A DNA stretch of 36,498 nt from Clostridia bacterium. Its GTDB lineage: Bacteria; Bacillota; Clostridia; Oscillospirales; RGIG577. The notes under the pieces were generated by a model. It was not told the origin of the DNA, ran no database searches, and saw only the letters and a program-made list of their open reading frames with translations. The first letter of the stretch is position 1. Each line of letters opens with the position of its first letter. Both the position numbers and the translations under genes were made by a program. Positions 7,050 to 15,880 of this stretch are shown here, piece after piece. Where the stretch lies: positions 1 through 36,498 of the forward strand of contig JAFWDJ010000023.1 of NCBI GenBank assembly GCA_017513095.1. Direction: 5' to 3'.

Positions 7050-8315
7050 ATGACAACACCACAAATTATAGCTCTCGTCGTGTTTATTCTCGTTATGGCC
7101 GCTATCGTATCGGAGAAGATACACCGTGCCGCCGCAGCCGTTGCGGGCGCGATAATCCTTATCTTCTTCGGTATCATAGACTTCAACGAAAGTCTCGGCT
7201 TTATCGACTTTAACACCCTGGGCGTACTCATCGGCATGATGACCTTCGTCGGCGTCGTCAAGGAATCGGGACTATTCGAGTACCTGGCGATAAAATCGGC
7301 CAAAATAGCGAAGGGCAACCCGTGGCGCATCATGGTAATATTCGTTATAATCACGGCGGTGCTTTCGGCGCTGCTCGATAACGTAACGACCGTACTTCTT
7401 ATCGGCCCCATGACGCTCACGATATGCGCAATGCTTGAGATAAACCCGATACCGTTCCTCATGACGCAGATCCTCGCGTCCAACGTCGGCGGTACGGCAA
7501 CCTTAATCGGCGACCCGCCGAATATCATGATAGGCAGCGCGGCCGACCTCTCGTTCGGCGACTTTATCGTGAATCTGCTCCCCGTCGTAGTCGTGATCCT
7601 CGTCGTGTTCATCCTCATCTTCAAGGTCATGTACGGCCGAAAGATGAAGGTAACCCAGGACGCTATGGCAAGCGTAATGGAGCTTGACGAGAAAAAGGCG
7701 ATAAAAGACCGTCCGCTCTTTATTAAGAGCGTCGTTATGATCGTCATCGTAGTTGCGGGCTTCGTGCTCCACGGCTCCATCGGCGTAAGCTCGTCGGTTG
7801 TGGCTCTCACCGCCGCGGCTGTAATGCTCATCATCGGCAAGCAGGAGGTCGAGCACATCCTCTGCTCCATCGAGTGGCCGACCATACTCTTCTTCGTGGG
7901 CCTCTTCGTAGTCGTAGGCGGCATGGAGAAGGTGGGCATTATAACCGCCCTTGCGAACTTCCTCATGAACGCAACGCACGGCGAAATGATGATGGCTATG
8001 ATACTCATCGTTATAGTTTCGGCCGTAGTTTCCGCGATACTCGACAACATCCCCTTCGTTGCCACGATGATCCCCGTTATCATAACGATGGAGGCAAGCG
8101 GCATGGACGTTATGCCCCTCTGGTGGGCGCTCTCGCTGGGCGCGTGCCTCGGCGGCAACGGTACGCTCATCGGCGCGTCGGCAAACGTCGTTCTCTCCGG
8201 TATATCGAAGCGCGAGGGTTATCCGATCACGTTCATAAACTTCCTGAAGGTCGGCTTCCCCATGATGCTCGTTTCCGTAGCGATAGCGGCCGTTTACCTC
8301 GTGATCCGCTATTGA
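7050..8315 (+). CDS. ArsB/NhaD-family inner-membrane permease
   Basis: A 421-residue polytopic protein with about eleven hydrophobic segments and the inverted-repeat architecture of the ion transporter superfamily. Paired signature motifs in both halves are clear: DNVTTVLLIGP with NVGGTATLIGDPPNIM in the first, and DNIPFVATMIPV with LGGNGTLIGASANVV in the second. Members exchange anions or sodium with protons (arsenite efflux, NhaD Na+/H+ antiport) or carry dicarboxylates. There is no arsR, arsC or arsA next to it, so arsenite is not favoured and the substrate remains open. GGGAGG lies six bases before the ATG. The next gene follows after 26 bases and is probably in the same transcript. Confidence 0.9.
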   Translation: MTTPQIIALVVFILVMAAIVSEKIHRAAAAVAGAIILIFFGIIDFNESLGFIDFNTLGVLIGMMTFVGVVKESGLFEYLAIKSAKIAKGNPWRIMVIFVIITAVLSALLDNVTTVLLIGPMTLTICAMLEINPIPFLMTQILASNVGGTATLIGDPPNIMIGSAADLSFGDFIVNLLPVVVVILVVFILIFKVMYGRKMKVTQDAMASVMELDEKKAIKDRPLFIKSVVMIVIVVAGFVLHGSIGVSSSVVALTAAAVMLIIGKQEVEHILCSIEWPTILFFVGLFVVVGGMEKVGIITALANFLMNATHGEMMMAMILIVIVSAVVSAILDNIPFVATMIPVIITMEASGMDVMPLWWALSLGACLGGNGTLIGASANVVLSGISKREGYPITFINFLKVGFPMMLVSVAIAAVYLVIRY

Positions 8316-8341
8316 TTAGTCAGTAAAGGAGTGTTTTTTAA

Positions 8342-8833
8342 ATGCCTAACAACGTAAGACTCGACAACGCCGCATTCGACGGCATGGCTACCGAAATGGC
8401 GCTTCGCCAATTAGGCGGCGCCGACATAAAGAAGATGGTGGGACAGCAGTTCCAGATAGACTTCCCGCTCGAGGCCGGCTATAAATTAAGATACGTCTAC
8501 ACGATAAACACGAACAACGCGCTCTTTTTGCAGCGCCTTCTGCCCTACGCAATGCGTCCCGAAAAATTCGCAACGCAGAAGGAGCTCATAAAGTATATAA
8601 AGGACGACGTAAATCAGTTCAAGAACGCTCAGAAGAGCAAGAACTTCGCTTCGTTCGTTACCGCTTTAAACAAGCTTCACGAGCTTGCGTACAGCGCCGA
8701 GGATACGTTCCTCAACTTCAACGTGGACGCGGCAAAGGTACAGCACCTCACCTCCACGATAGAAACGCTGCTCTCCGACATGGAAGCAACTCAGAGCGCA
8801 TCCGACAAGATCGTACTCGACGAAAAGGAATAA
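8342..8833 (+). CDS. Unknown 163-aa helical protein coupled to the permease
   Basis: I do not recognise this family. The product is soluble-looking, without signal peptide or membrane span, predicted mostly helical, lysine- and asparagine-rich, with an acidic C-terminus (VLDEKE). AAGGAG lies upstream of the ATG, and the gene begins 26 bases after the permease stop. A strong terminator closes the pair at 8844-8880, so the two genes form a closed unit. It could be a cytoplasmic partner or regulator of the permease, but this is inferred from position only. Confidence 0.8.
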   Translation: MPNNVRLDNAAFDGMATEMALRQLGGADIKKMVGQQFQIDFPLEAGYKLRYVYTINTNNALFLQRLLPYAMRPEKFATQKELIKYIKDDVNQFKNAQKSKNFASFVTALNKLHELAYSAEDTFLNFNVDAAKVQHLTSTIETLLSDMEATQSASDKIVLDEKE

Positions 8834-8843
8834 TTTAATACGA

Positions 8844-8880
8844 AAGCCCCCGCGGAATGACCGCGGGGGCTTATTTTTTT
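8844..8880 (+). terminator. Terminator of the permease operon
   Basis: AAGCCCCCGCGG-aatga-CCGCGGGGGCTT is a 12-bp perfect stem followed by A and seven T. The stem is nearly identical to the one at 11755-11785 beyond the next gene. Confidence 0.93.
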
Positions 8881-8888
8881 GTCCGATG

Positions 8889-8917
8889 TTGCATAAATCA
8901 TGGCGGCATGATAAACT
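8889..8917 (+). promoter_or_regulatory. Putative promoter of the Fn3/LRR protein gene
   Basis: TTGCAT and TAAACT with a 17-base spacer, immediately after the preceding terminator and about 57 bases before the ATG at 8974. Confidence 0.4.
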
Positions 8918-8973
8918 TTATCTTAATAATAGCGCACAAACAAAGGAAAAAGCACACGGAAAGGACGGTTTTT

Positions 8974-11742
8974 ATGAAAAAGAAGGTTTTAAGCCTCATC
9001 GTGGCACTCGTTATGGTGCTTACGATGCTTCCCGTGATGGGTCTGGCGACGGATACGCCGCCGGCGGTGACCATCACGCAGGTAAGCTTCGCCGACGGCG
9101 CTGTAAGCCTTGCATGGCAGGGACAGGACGGCGTTGACGGCTACCGCGTATACCGCAAAACGGGCACCGGCAAGTGGACGAGCATCTTATCCTCCACGAC
9201 GGACACGTCGTACAGCGACGCGACCGTGACCGAGGGCAAGACGTATTCGTATACTGTCCGCTCGTATGTCGGCAGCACGTGGAGCACGGGCTACAACGAC
9301 ACGGCTGTCACGATAACGGCGAAAGCCGTTGAACCGCGGCCCGTAACGATAACGTCGATAAGCTACGCAAGCGGCGCGGTCAGCCTCGCATGGCAGGGGC
9401 AGGACGGCGTTGACGGCTACCGCGTGTACAGAAAGACCGGCACGGGCAAATGGACGACTGTGCTTTCCTCCACGACGGACACATCGTACAGCGACGCGAC
9501 CGTGACGGAAGGCAAAAAGTATTCTTATACTGTCCGCTCGTATGTCGGCAGCACGTGGAGCACGGGCTACAACGATACGGCGGTGACGATCACGGCGAAA
9601 GCCGTTGAACCGCTGCCCGTAACGATTACTTCGATAAGCTACGCAAACGGCGCTGTAAACCTCGCTTGGCAGTGGCAGGACGGCGTCGACGGCTACCGCG
9701 TATACCGCAAGGCCGGCACGGGCAAGTGGACGAGCATCTTATCCTCCACGACGGACACATCGTACACCGATGCGACCGTGACGGAAGGCAAAACGTATTC
9801 GTATACTGTCCGCTCGTATGTCGGCAGCGCATGGAGCACGGGATATGCCGACACGGCCGTAACGATTACGGCGAAGACCGCAGAGCCTCTGCCCGTAACG
9901 ATAACGTCGATCGACGGCGAAAACGGTGAGGTCAGCCTCGCATGGCAGGCACAGGACGGCGTCGACGGCTACCGCGTATACCGTAAGACGGGCACGGGCA
10001 AGTGGACGACCGTTTTATCCTCCACGACGGCGACTTCATACAAAGATACGACCGTAACGGCAGGCACGACGTATTCATATACCGTCCGTTCAAAAGTGGG
10101 AAGCACGTACAGCACCGGCTACGCCGACACGGCGAAGTCGGTAAAGGTCTCGCCCGCCGCACCGCCCGCCGCCGTGAACATAAACATGATAACGCAGAGC
10201 AGCACGGACGGCATAACAATAGCCTGGGACGCCCGGGACAACATCGACGGCTGCCGCGTATACAGAAAGTCGGGCAGCGGAGGCTGGAAGACGGTACTCG
10301 CCAATACAACGGACACGACGTTCACCGATCCCGACGTAACGCCCGGAGTGACGTATTATTATACGGTGCGCGCCGTGAAGAACGGCGTGTGGAGCACGGG
10401 ATATGGCGACACGGCAAAGAGCTTCAGGGCGGGCACGCCGCATCTATGGATCAATGACGGATACGTATACGGTTTTGATGCGTTCTACCAGGATTTTTAC
10501 GACGGCAACGGAACCGATCTGGTAATTCCCGAGTCGTATGAAGGTATACCCGTGACGTGTATAAGCGGCTTTGCGTTCATGGGCGAAGACTCTCTTACTT
10601 CGGTGACTATTCCGTCAAGCGTGACGACTATAGGCGAATATGCGTTCGCCGAATGCTCCAATCTTGCGACGGTGACTATTCCCGAGGGCGTGACGAGCAT
10701 AGGCTGCAATGCGTTCGAAAACTGCCGCGCTCTTACTTCGATAACCATACCGTCGAGCGTGACAAGCATAGACACCTCGGTGTTCGCTGACTGTGACAGT
10801 CTTAAGTCTATCAAGGTCGCCGCGGGCAATACCGCGTATACTTCGGTCGACGGCGTTTTATATACAAAGGATATGAAAACGCTCCTTATGTATCCGGGCG
10901 GCAAAAGCGGTGCGTATACCGTTTTGTCAGGCGTGACAAGCATCGCAGAAGGAGCATTCTCCTGCTGCGACGGTATTACTTCGGTCGAAATCCCCGAGGG
11001 CGTGACGAGCATAGGCAGCTATGCGTTCTACACCTGCCGAAACCTTACGTCGGCGACTATACCGTCGACCGCGGCGAGCATCGGCGAGCTTGCGTTCGCG
11101 TGGTGCCAAAGTCTTACGTCTATCAATGTTGACGAGGGCAATACCGCGTATGCTTCGGCTGACGGCGTTTTATTCACAAAGGATATGAAAACGCTCATAA
11201 CGTGCCCGGGAGGCAAAAGCGGAGAATACACCGTCCCGACGGGCGTGACGGCCATAAGCGACAATGCATTCGCCTCCTGCGCCGGTCTTACGTCTGTAAC
11301 TATACCGTCGACCGTGACGAACATCGGCGTGTTTGCGTTCGCGTGGTGCGAAGGTCTTACGTCTGTGACTATACCCGAAGGCGTTATGATCATAGACAGC
11401 GGCGCGTTTAACGGCTGCACCGGCCTTACGTCTGTGACGCTGCCGTCGAGCGTAATGAAATTAGGCAGCTATGTGTTCTATGAATGCACAAGGCTTAAGT
11501 CTATAAGTATTCCATCGGGCATAATGAATATAGGCGACTTTACGTTTAACGGCTGCACCGGCCTTACGTCTATAACGATGCCCGCGAGCGTGATGAGCAT
11601 AGACTTTAGTGCGTTCCATGGCTGCAGCAGCCTTAAAGACGTATACTACGCCGGAACACAATCCAGGTGGCAGAGCATACGCATAGATTCATATAACGAC
11701 CCCCTCCAAAACGCCGCCATCCACTTTGACAGCGCAAACTAA
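8974..11742 (+). CDS. Secreted Fn3-repeat and BspA-like LRR surface protein
   Basis: The 922-residue precursor opens with a signal peptide (MKKKVLSLIVALVMVLTMLP, cleavage near residue 25). Five fibronectin-III-like repeats of 92 residues follow (about 32-490), each with AWQ..DGVDGYRVYRK and YSYTVRS; the first four are nearly identical and the fifth has diverged. From about 490 to the end there are BspA/LRR_5 repeats of about 23 residues (TSVTIPSSVTTIGEYAFAEC type), closing with the YYAGTQSRWQSI cap. Such proteins bind host or polysaccharide ligands. No SLH, LPXTG or other anchor is visible, so it is probably released or held non-covalently. The start at 8974 places the signal peptide first and has AAGGACGG upstream; an in-frame ATG at 8857 lies inside the upstream terminator and is not credible. 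Confidence 0.92.
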   Translation: MKKKVLSLIVALVMVLTMLPVMGLATDTPPAVTITQVSFADGAVSLAWQGQDGVDGYRVYRKTGTGKWTSILSSTTDTSYSDATVTEGKTYSYTVRSYVGSTWSTGYNDTAVTITAKAVEPRPVTITSISYASGAVSLAWQGQDGVDGYRVYRKTGTGKWTTVLSSTTDTSYSDATVTEGKKYSYTVRSYVGSTWSTGYNDTAVTITAKAVEPLPVTITSISYANGAVNLAWQWQDGVDGYRVYRKAGTGKWTSILSSTTDTSYTDATVTEGKTYSYTVRSYVGSAWSTGYADTAVTITAKTAEPLPVTITSIDGENGEVSLAWQAQDGVDGYRVYRKTGTGKWTTVLSSTTATSYKDTTVTAGTTYSYTVRSKVGSTYSTGYADTAKSVKVSPAAPPAAVNINMITQSSTDGITIAWDARDNIDGCRVYRKSGSGGWKTVLANTTDTTFTDPDVTPGVTYYYTVRAVKNGVWSTGYGDTAKSFRAGTPHLWINDGYVYGFDAFYQDFYDGNGTDLVIPESYEGIPVTCISGFAFMGEDSLTSVTIPSSVTTIGEYAFAECSNLATVTIPEGVTSIGCNAFENCRALTSITIPSSVTSIDTSVFADCDSLKSIKVAAGNTAYTSVDGVLYTKDMKTLLMYPGGKSGAYTVLSGVTSIAEGAFSCCDGITSVEIPEGVTSIGSYAFYTCRNLTSATIPSTAASIGELAFAWCQSLTSINVDEGNTAYASADGVLFTKDMKTLITCPGGKSGEYTVPTGVTAISDNAFASCAGLTSVTIPSTVTNIGVFAFAWCEGLTSVTIPEGVMIIDSGAFNGCTGLTSVTLPSSVMKLGSYVFYECTRLKSISIPSGIMNIGDFTFNGCTGLTSITMPASVMSIDFSAFHGCSSLKDVYYAGTQSRWQSIRIDSYNDPLQNAAIHFDSAN
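9067..10430 (+). repeat. 276-bp tandem repeats encoding Fn3 domains
   Basis: Units begin at 9067, 9343, 9619 and 9895 with 276-bp period and long stretches of identical DNA; a fifth, diverged unit starts at 10174. High nucleotide identity between units 1-4 points to recent duplication or gene conversion and makes copy number prone to change. Confidence 0.9.
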
Positions 11743-11754
11743 CCCCCAACACAA

Positions 11755-11790
11755 AAAGCCCCCGCGGTTATACCGCGGGGGCTTTAACTT
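11755..11790. terminator. Bidirectional terminator between convergent genes
   Basis: AAAGCCCCCGCGG-ttata-CCGCGGGGGCTTT, a 13-bp stem with T-runs outward on both strands (TTTAACTTT forward, TTTTTGTG reverse). It serves the Fn3/LRR gene and the minus-strand gene ending at 11810. Confidence 0.9.
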
Positions 11791-11809
11791 TCACATGATC
11801 CAAACAGAG

Positions 11810-12079
11810 CTACTCATCGCGGGAAACTTCCTTAAGCATCCCTTCTCTTTTCTCCATCTCCACTATATTTATGATCCAGCCGGCGTATTTTAAGGCGTTG
11901 TCCTCGTCGTCGCTGCCGCGCGCGTCGGAGAACTTGTTGTAAATATTTACGACCTCGTTTACCAAAAAAAGATACTCATACACCGACTCGTCCGCCACGG
12001 TCGACGACGCAAGCGTTTTAAGCGCCTCGTCGACGCGCCGCTGCGCGGCGAGGATATTATTCACTCTGTCCATCATCAT
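11810..12079 (-). CDS. Unknown 89-aa protein at the end of the synthetase operon
   Basis: A short, acidic, helical protein with no recognisable motif, signal peptide or membrane span. It begins 33 bases after the thrS stop on the same strand, so it is probably the last gene of the hisS-aspS-thrS transcript. Three consecutive ATG codons open it; AAGGA at 12087-12083 is best spaced for the second (12076) or third (12073), so the first one or two Met may not be used. The bidirectional terminator at 11755-11790 closes the operon. A role in translation is only suggested by position. Confidence 0.7.
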   Translation of the reverse strand: MMMDRVNNILAAQRRVDEALKTLASSTVADESVYEYLFLVNEVVNIYNKFSDARGSDDEDNALKYAGWIINIVEMEKREGMLKEVSRDE

Positions 12080-12112
12080 CAGTCCTTTGTATGTGCGAAA
12101 TCCGAAAAAAGC

Positions 12113-14056
12113 CTATGCCTTCGGGGCAATGGCGCGCGTCTTCTCCTCCTCGAGCACGCGGCCTAAGAACGCCGAAAGCTCCATCGCGCCGAGGTCGCCC
12201 AGATTGCGCGAACGAACGGCCACCTTGCCCTCGGCTCTCTCCTTCTCGCCCACGATCACCATATACGGTATCCTCTCCATCTGGGCCTCGCGAATCTTAT
12301 AGCCGATCTTTTCGTTGCGCTCGTCGAGCGTGACTCTCATGCCCGTCTCTTCTATGGCCTTTTTCACCTCTGCCGCGTAATCCGCGAAATTCTGCGATAT
12401 CGGCATTACTCTGATCTGCTCCGGCGAGAGCCACAGCGGAAGCGCGCCCATGTACTTCTCTAAAAGCAGCGCTATCGTGCGCTCGTAGCAGCCTATCGAT
12501 GTGCGGTGAATGATGTAGGGGCGCTTCTTCTGGCCGTCGCGGTCAACGTAGAACATATCGAACTGCTCCGCAAGCATCGGGTCTATCTGTATGGTTACGA
12601 GCGTGTCCTCCTTGCCGAACGCGTTCTTTATCTGAATGTCGAGCTTCGGGCCGTAGAACGCCGCCTCGCCTATGCCCTCCTTATATTCTATGCCGAGATG
12701 GTCGAGTATCTGCGCCATGAGCGCCTCGGCGTTGTCCCAAATCTCGTCCGTGCCGATGTACTTCTCCTTGTCGGCGGGGTCGCGGCGCGAAAATCTGAAC
12801 GAAAGGTCCTCATAAAGGCCGAGCGTCGTCATCATGTATTTCACAAGGTCAAGGCATCCGCGGAACTCCTGTTCAAGCTGCTCGGGCATGAGGATAAGAT
12901 GTCCCTCGGATATCGTGAACTGCCTTACGCGGATAAGGCCGTGCATCTCGCCGGAGGCCTCGTTTCTGAAAAGCGTCGACGTCTCGCCGTAGCGTATCGG
13001 CAGGTCGCGGTACGAATGCAGGTCGTTCTTATAAATCATATACTGGAACGGACACGTCATCGGACGAAGCGCGAATACCTCGTCGTCCTTCTCGGGATCG
13101 CCCAATACGAACATTCCGTCACGGTAGTGGTCCCAGTGTCCCGACAGCTTGTAAAGGTCGCTCTTCGCCATATACGGCGTGCGCGTGCGAACGTAGCCGC
13201 GGCGCGTCTCCTCGTCCTCAACGAAGCGCGAGAGTATCTGGAAAAGAAGCGTGCCCTTCGGCATGAGAAGCGGCAGGCCCTGACCGATATAGTCGTTCGT
13301 CGTGAAGAATTTAAGCTCGCGTCCTATCTTGTTGTGGTCGCGAAGCTTCGCCTCCTCAAGCTTCTTTAAATGCTCCTCAAGCTCGCTCGCCTTTAAGAAC
13401 GAAACGCCGTAGATGCGCTTTAACATCTTGTTTTTCTCGCTGCCGCGCCAGTACGCGCCCGTAACGGACAAAAGCTTTATCGCCTTTATCTTCGACACGT
13501 CCATAACGTGCGGGCCCGCGCAGAGGTCTAAAAACTCGCCCTGGCGGTAGAACGATATCGTCTCACCCTCGGGCAGGTCGTTTATAAGCTCCACTTTGTA
13601 CGGCTCGTCCGCCATAAGCTTTAACGCCTCGCCGCGCGGCGCCTCGAAGCGCTCGAAAACAGGCTTTTCCTTTATAATTTTCTTCATCTCGGCCTCGATC
13701 TTCGTAAGCGAATCGGCGTCGAGGGCGATATCGGTGTCAAAGTCGTAGTAAAAGCCCGACGCCGTGGCGGGGCCAATGGCAAGCTTCACGTCGGGATAAA
13801 GGCGCTTTACCGCCTGCGCCATAATGTGCGAGGTCGAATGCCATACGGCGCGCTTTCCCTCCTCGCTGTCGAAGGTGCACACCTCAAAATCGCAGTCGCC
13901 GTCGATTATGTGACGAAGATCGACTACTTCGCCGTTTACCTTCGCGCAGAACGCCGCGCGCGCAAGACCCTGCGATATCTTCTGCGCCGCCTCGAACGCG
14001 CTCATGGGCGCTTCAAGCTCCAGCACGCTTCCGTCTTTAAGTTTAATGTTTATCAT
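12113..14056 (-). CDS. thrS: Threonyl-tRNA synthetase
   Basis: Class II synthetase that charges tRNA-Thr and edits misactivated serine. The 647-residue product has an N-terminal TGS domain (about 1-60), an editing domain with HSTSH and CAGPH, and the catalytic core. Visible motifs are RYGETSTLFRNEASGEMHGLIRVR (motif 2 region) shortened here to its halves RYGETSTLFRNEASG and MHGLIRVRQF, the zinc ligands in RPMTCP, EGHLIL and IHRTSIG, and motif 3 around GCYERTIALLLEKY. An anticodon-binding domain ends the protein. Many thrS products read MNCPxH where this has MTCPFQ; the zinc cysteine is kept. Start at ATG 14056 because GAAGGTG is six bases upstream; the GTG at 14065 overlaps that ribosome site. 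Confidence 0.95.
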   Translation of the reverse strand: MINIKLKDGSVLELEAPMSAFEAAQKISQGLARAAFCAKVNGEVVDLRHIIDGDCDFEVCTFDSEEGKRAVWHSTSHIMAQAVKRLYPDVKLAIGPATASGFYYDFDTDIALDADSLTKIEAEMKKIIKEKPVFERFEAPRGEALKLMADEPYKVELINDLPEGETISFYRQGEFLDLCAGPHVMDVSKIKAIKLLSVTGAYWRGSEKNKMLKRIYGVSFLKASELEEHLKKLEEAKLRDHNKIGRELKFFTTNDYIGQGLPLLMPKGTLLFQILSRFVEDEETRRGYVRTRTPYMAKSDLYKLSGHWDHYRDGMFVLGDPEKDDEVFALRPMTCPFQYMIYKNDLHSYRDLPIRYGETSTLFRNEASGEMHGLIRVRQFTISEGHLILMPEQLEQEFRGCLDLVKYMMTTLGLYEDLSFRFSRRDPADKEKYIGTDEIWDNAEALMAQILDHLGIEYKEGIGEAAFYGPKLDIQIKNAFGKEDTLVTIQIDPMLAEQFDMFYVDRDGQKKRPYIIHRTSIGCYERTIALLLEKYMGALPLWLSPEQIRVMPISQNFADYAAEVKKAIEETGMRVTLDERNEKIGYKIREAQMERIPYMVIVGEKERAEGKVAVRSRNLGDLGAMELSAFLGRVLEEEKTRAIAPKA

Positions 14057-14074
14057 AATATTCACCTTCTATGA

Positions 14075-15856
14075 TTATTGCTCCGAGGTGGCTTCGCGCT
14101 TTATAATCGCAATGCCCAGCTCGTCTAATTGCTTTTCGTCTACCGTATCGGGCGCGCCGCTCATAAGCTCGGAGGCGTTCTGCACCTTCGGGAACGCGAT
14201 AACGTCGCGTATCGACTGCGAGCCCGTCATGAGCATCACGAGCCTGTCAAGGCCGTAAGCCATGCCGCCGTGCGGGGGTGCGCCGTATTTGAAGGCTTCA
14301 AGCAGAAAGCCGAAGCGCTCCGCCGCCGTCTCCTTCGAAAGGCCTATTACGGAGAACATCTTCTCCTGCATCTCCTCACGGAATATTCTTATCGAGCCGC
14401 CGCCGAGCTCCACGCCGTTTAAAACTATATCGTAAGCCTTCGCGCGCACGCGGCCGGGGTCCGAGTCAAGAAACTCTACGTCCTCGTCCATCGGCGCGGT
14501 GAAGGGATGATGCATCGCAACGTATCTGCCCTCCTCCTCGTCGAATTCGAGGAGCGGGAATTCGGTGACCCAAAGGAAATTGTACGTGTTTGCGTCCAAT
14601 ATGTCAAGGCGGCGCGCGACCTCGCACCGAAGCGCGCCGAGCGCGTCGAATACCACCTTATCCTTATCCGCAACGAATAATAACAGATCGTTCTCGCCTG
14701 CGTCCATCGCGGAAAGTATAGCCGCGCGCTCATCGTCCGACAAGAACTTTGCGATAGGCGAGGATATGCCGTCGCGCGTCACCTTCATCCACGCAAGGCC
14801 CTTCGCGCGGTACGTTTTAACGTATTCGCCGAGCGAATCTATCTCTTTTCGCGATATTTTGTCCGCGTAGCCCTTTACGTTTATCGCGCGGACCGAGCCG
14901 CCCGCCTCAATCGCGCCCTTAAACACGCCGAAGCCGCAGTTTTTCACGATTTCGCTTATATTTTTAAGCTCAAACCCGAATCTCGTGTCGGGCTTGTCGC
15001 TTCCGAAGCGCTCCATGGCCTCGCGGTAAGGCATACGAAGGAACGGCGTCGAAAGCTCGACGTTTAAAACTTCCTTGAAAACGCGCTTTATAAAGCCCTC
15101 GTTTGCCGTCATAACGTCGTCTGCGTCGACGAACGACATCTCAACGTCGATCTGCGTAAATTCGGGCTGACGGTCGGCGCGAAGGTCCTCGTCTCTAAAG
15201 CATCGCGCTATCTGGAAGTACCTGTCGAAGCCCGATATCATAAGGATCTGCTTATAAAGCTGCGGCGACTGCGGCAGCGCGTAGAACGAGCCGTTCTTTA
15301 CGCGGCTCGGCACGAGATAGTCGCGCGCGCCCTCGGGCGTCGATTTCTGAAGCATCGGCGTCTCTATCTCAAGAAAGCCGTTCTCGTCGTAATAGTCGCG
15401 CGCTATCTTCGATATGCGGTGGCGAAGCATGATCTTTCGCTGCATATCGGGACGCCTCAAATCGAGATAACGGTACTGAAGACGAAGATTGTCGTTTACG
15501 TCCGAGTTCTCCACGATCTCGAACGGCGGCGTCTGCGCCTTCGATAAAAGCGTCACGCTCGACGCGAGTAACTCCACGTCGCCCGTCGGGATGTTGGGAT
15601 TCTTATTTGAGCGCTCGCGTATTTTGCCCGTCACGCATACGACGTATTCCGAGCGCAGCGAGAACGCGAGGTCGAAGTATTCCCTTGATATCGTCTCCTC
15701 CTCAAAGACCACCTGGCATATGCCCGTGCGGTCGCGAAGGTCGATAAATATAAGACTGCCGATGTCGCGCTGCTTCTGTACCCAGCCGCACAGCACGGCG
15801 TCCGTGCCCACGTCGGCCATACGAAAGCCGCCGCAGTAATGTGTTCGCTTTTGCAT
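14075..15856 (-). CDS. aspS: Aspartyl-tRNA synthetase
   Basis: A 593-residue class II synthetase of bacterial type. It has an N-terminal OB-fold anticodon-binding domain (about 1-105, VLCGWVQKQRD and FIDLRDRTGICQ), motif 2 as FRDEDLRADRQPEFTQID, a GAD insertion domain in the middle, and motif 3 as GLDRLVMLMTGSQSIRDVI near 530-550. It charges tRNA-Asp and, in bacteria lacking AsnRS, may also mischarge tRNA-Asn; which applies here cannot be read from this window. GAGGTG lies five bases before the ATG. It sits 24 bases after hisS and 18 before thrS, so the three are one operon. Confidence 0.96.
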   Translation of the reverse strand: MQKRTHYCGGFRMADVGTDAVLCGWVQKQRDIGSLIFIDLRDRTGICQVVFEEETISREYFDLAFSLRSEYVVCVTGKIRERSNKNPNIPTGDVELLASSVTLLSKAQTPPFEIVENSDVNDNLRLQYRYLDLRRPDMQRKIMLRHRISKIARDYYDENGFLEIETPMLQKSTPEGARDYLVPSRVKNGSFYALPQSPQLYKQILMISGFDRYFQIARCFRDEDLRADRQPEFTQIDVEMSFVDADDVMTANEGFIKRVFKEVLNVELSTPFLRMPYREAMERFGSDKPDTRFGFELKNISEIVKNCGFGVFKGAIEAGGSVRAINVKGYADKISRKEIDSLGEYVKTYRAKGLAWMKVTRDGISSPIAKFLSDDERAAILSAMDAGENDLLLFVADKDKVVFDALGALRCEVARRLDILDANTYNFLWVTEFPLLEFDEEEGRYVAMHHPFTAPMDEDVEFLDSDPGRVRAKAYDIVLNGVELGGGSIRIFREEMQEKMFSVIGLSKETAAERFGFLLEAFKYGAPPHGGMAYGLDRLVMLMTGSQSIRDVIAFPKVQNASELMSGAPDTVDEKQLDELGIAIIKREATSEQ

Positions 15857-15880
15857 ATCTGCACCTCTGTATTTTTAAGT

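Noticed and set aside
7001-8170. A 389-codon minus-strand frame antisense to the permease
   Set aside because: The forward frame has clear permease motifs; the antisense product is low-complexity Ser/Thr/Ile without domain features.
8857-8973. Longer start for the Fn3/LRR protein at 8857
   Set aside because: It would begin inside the preceding terminator and place 39 residues before an obvious signal peptide.
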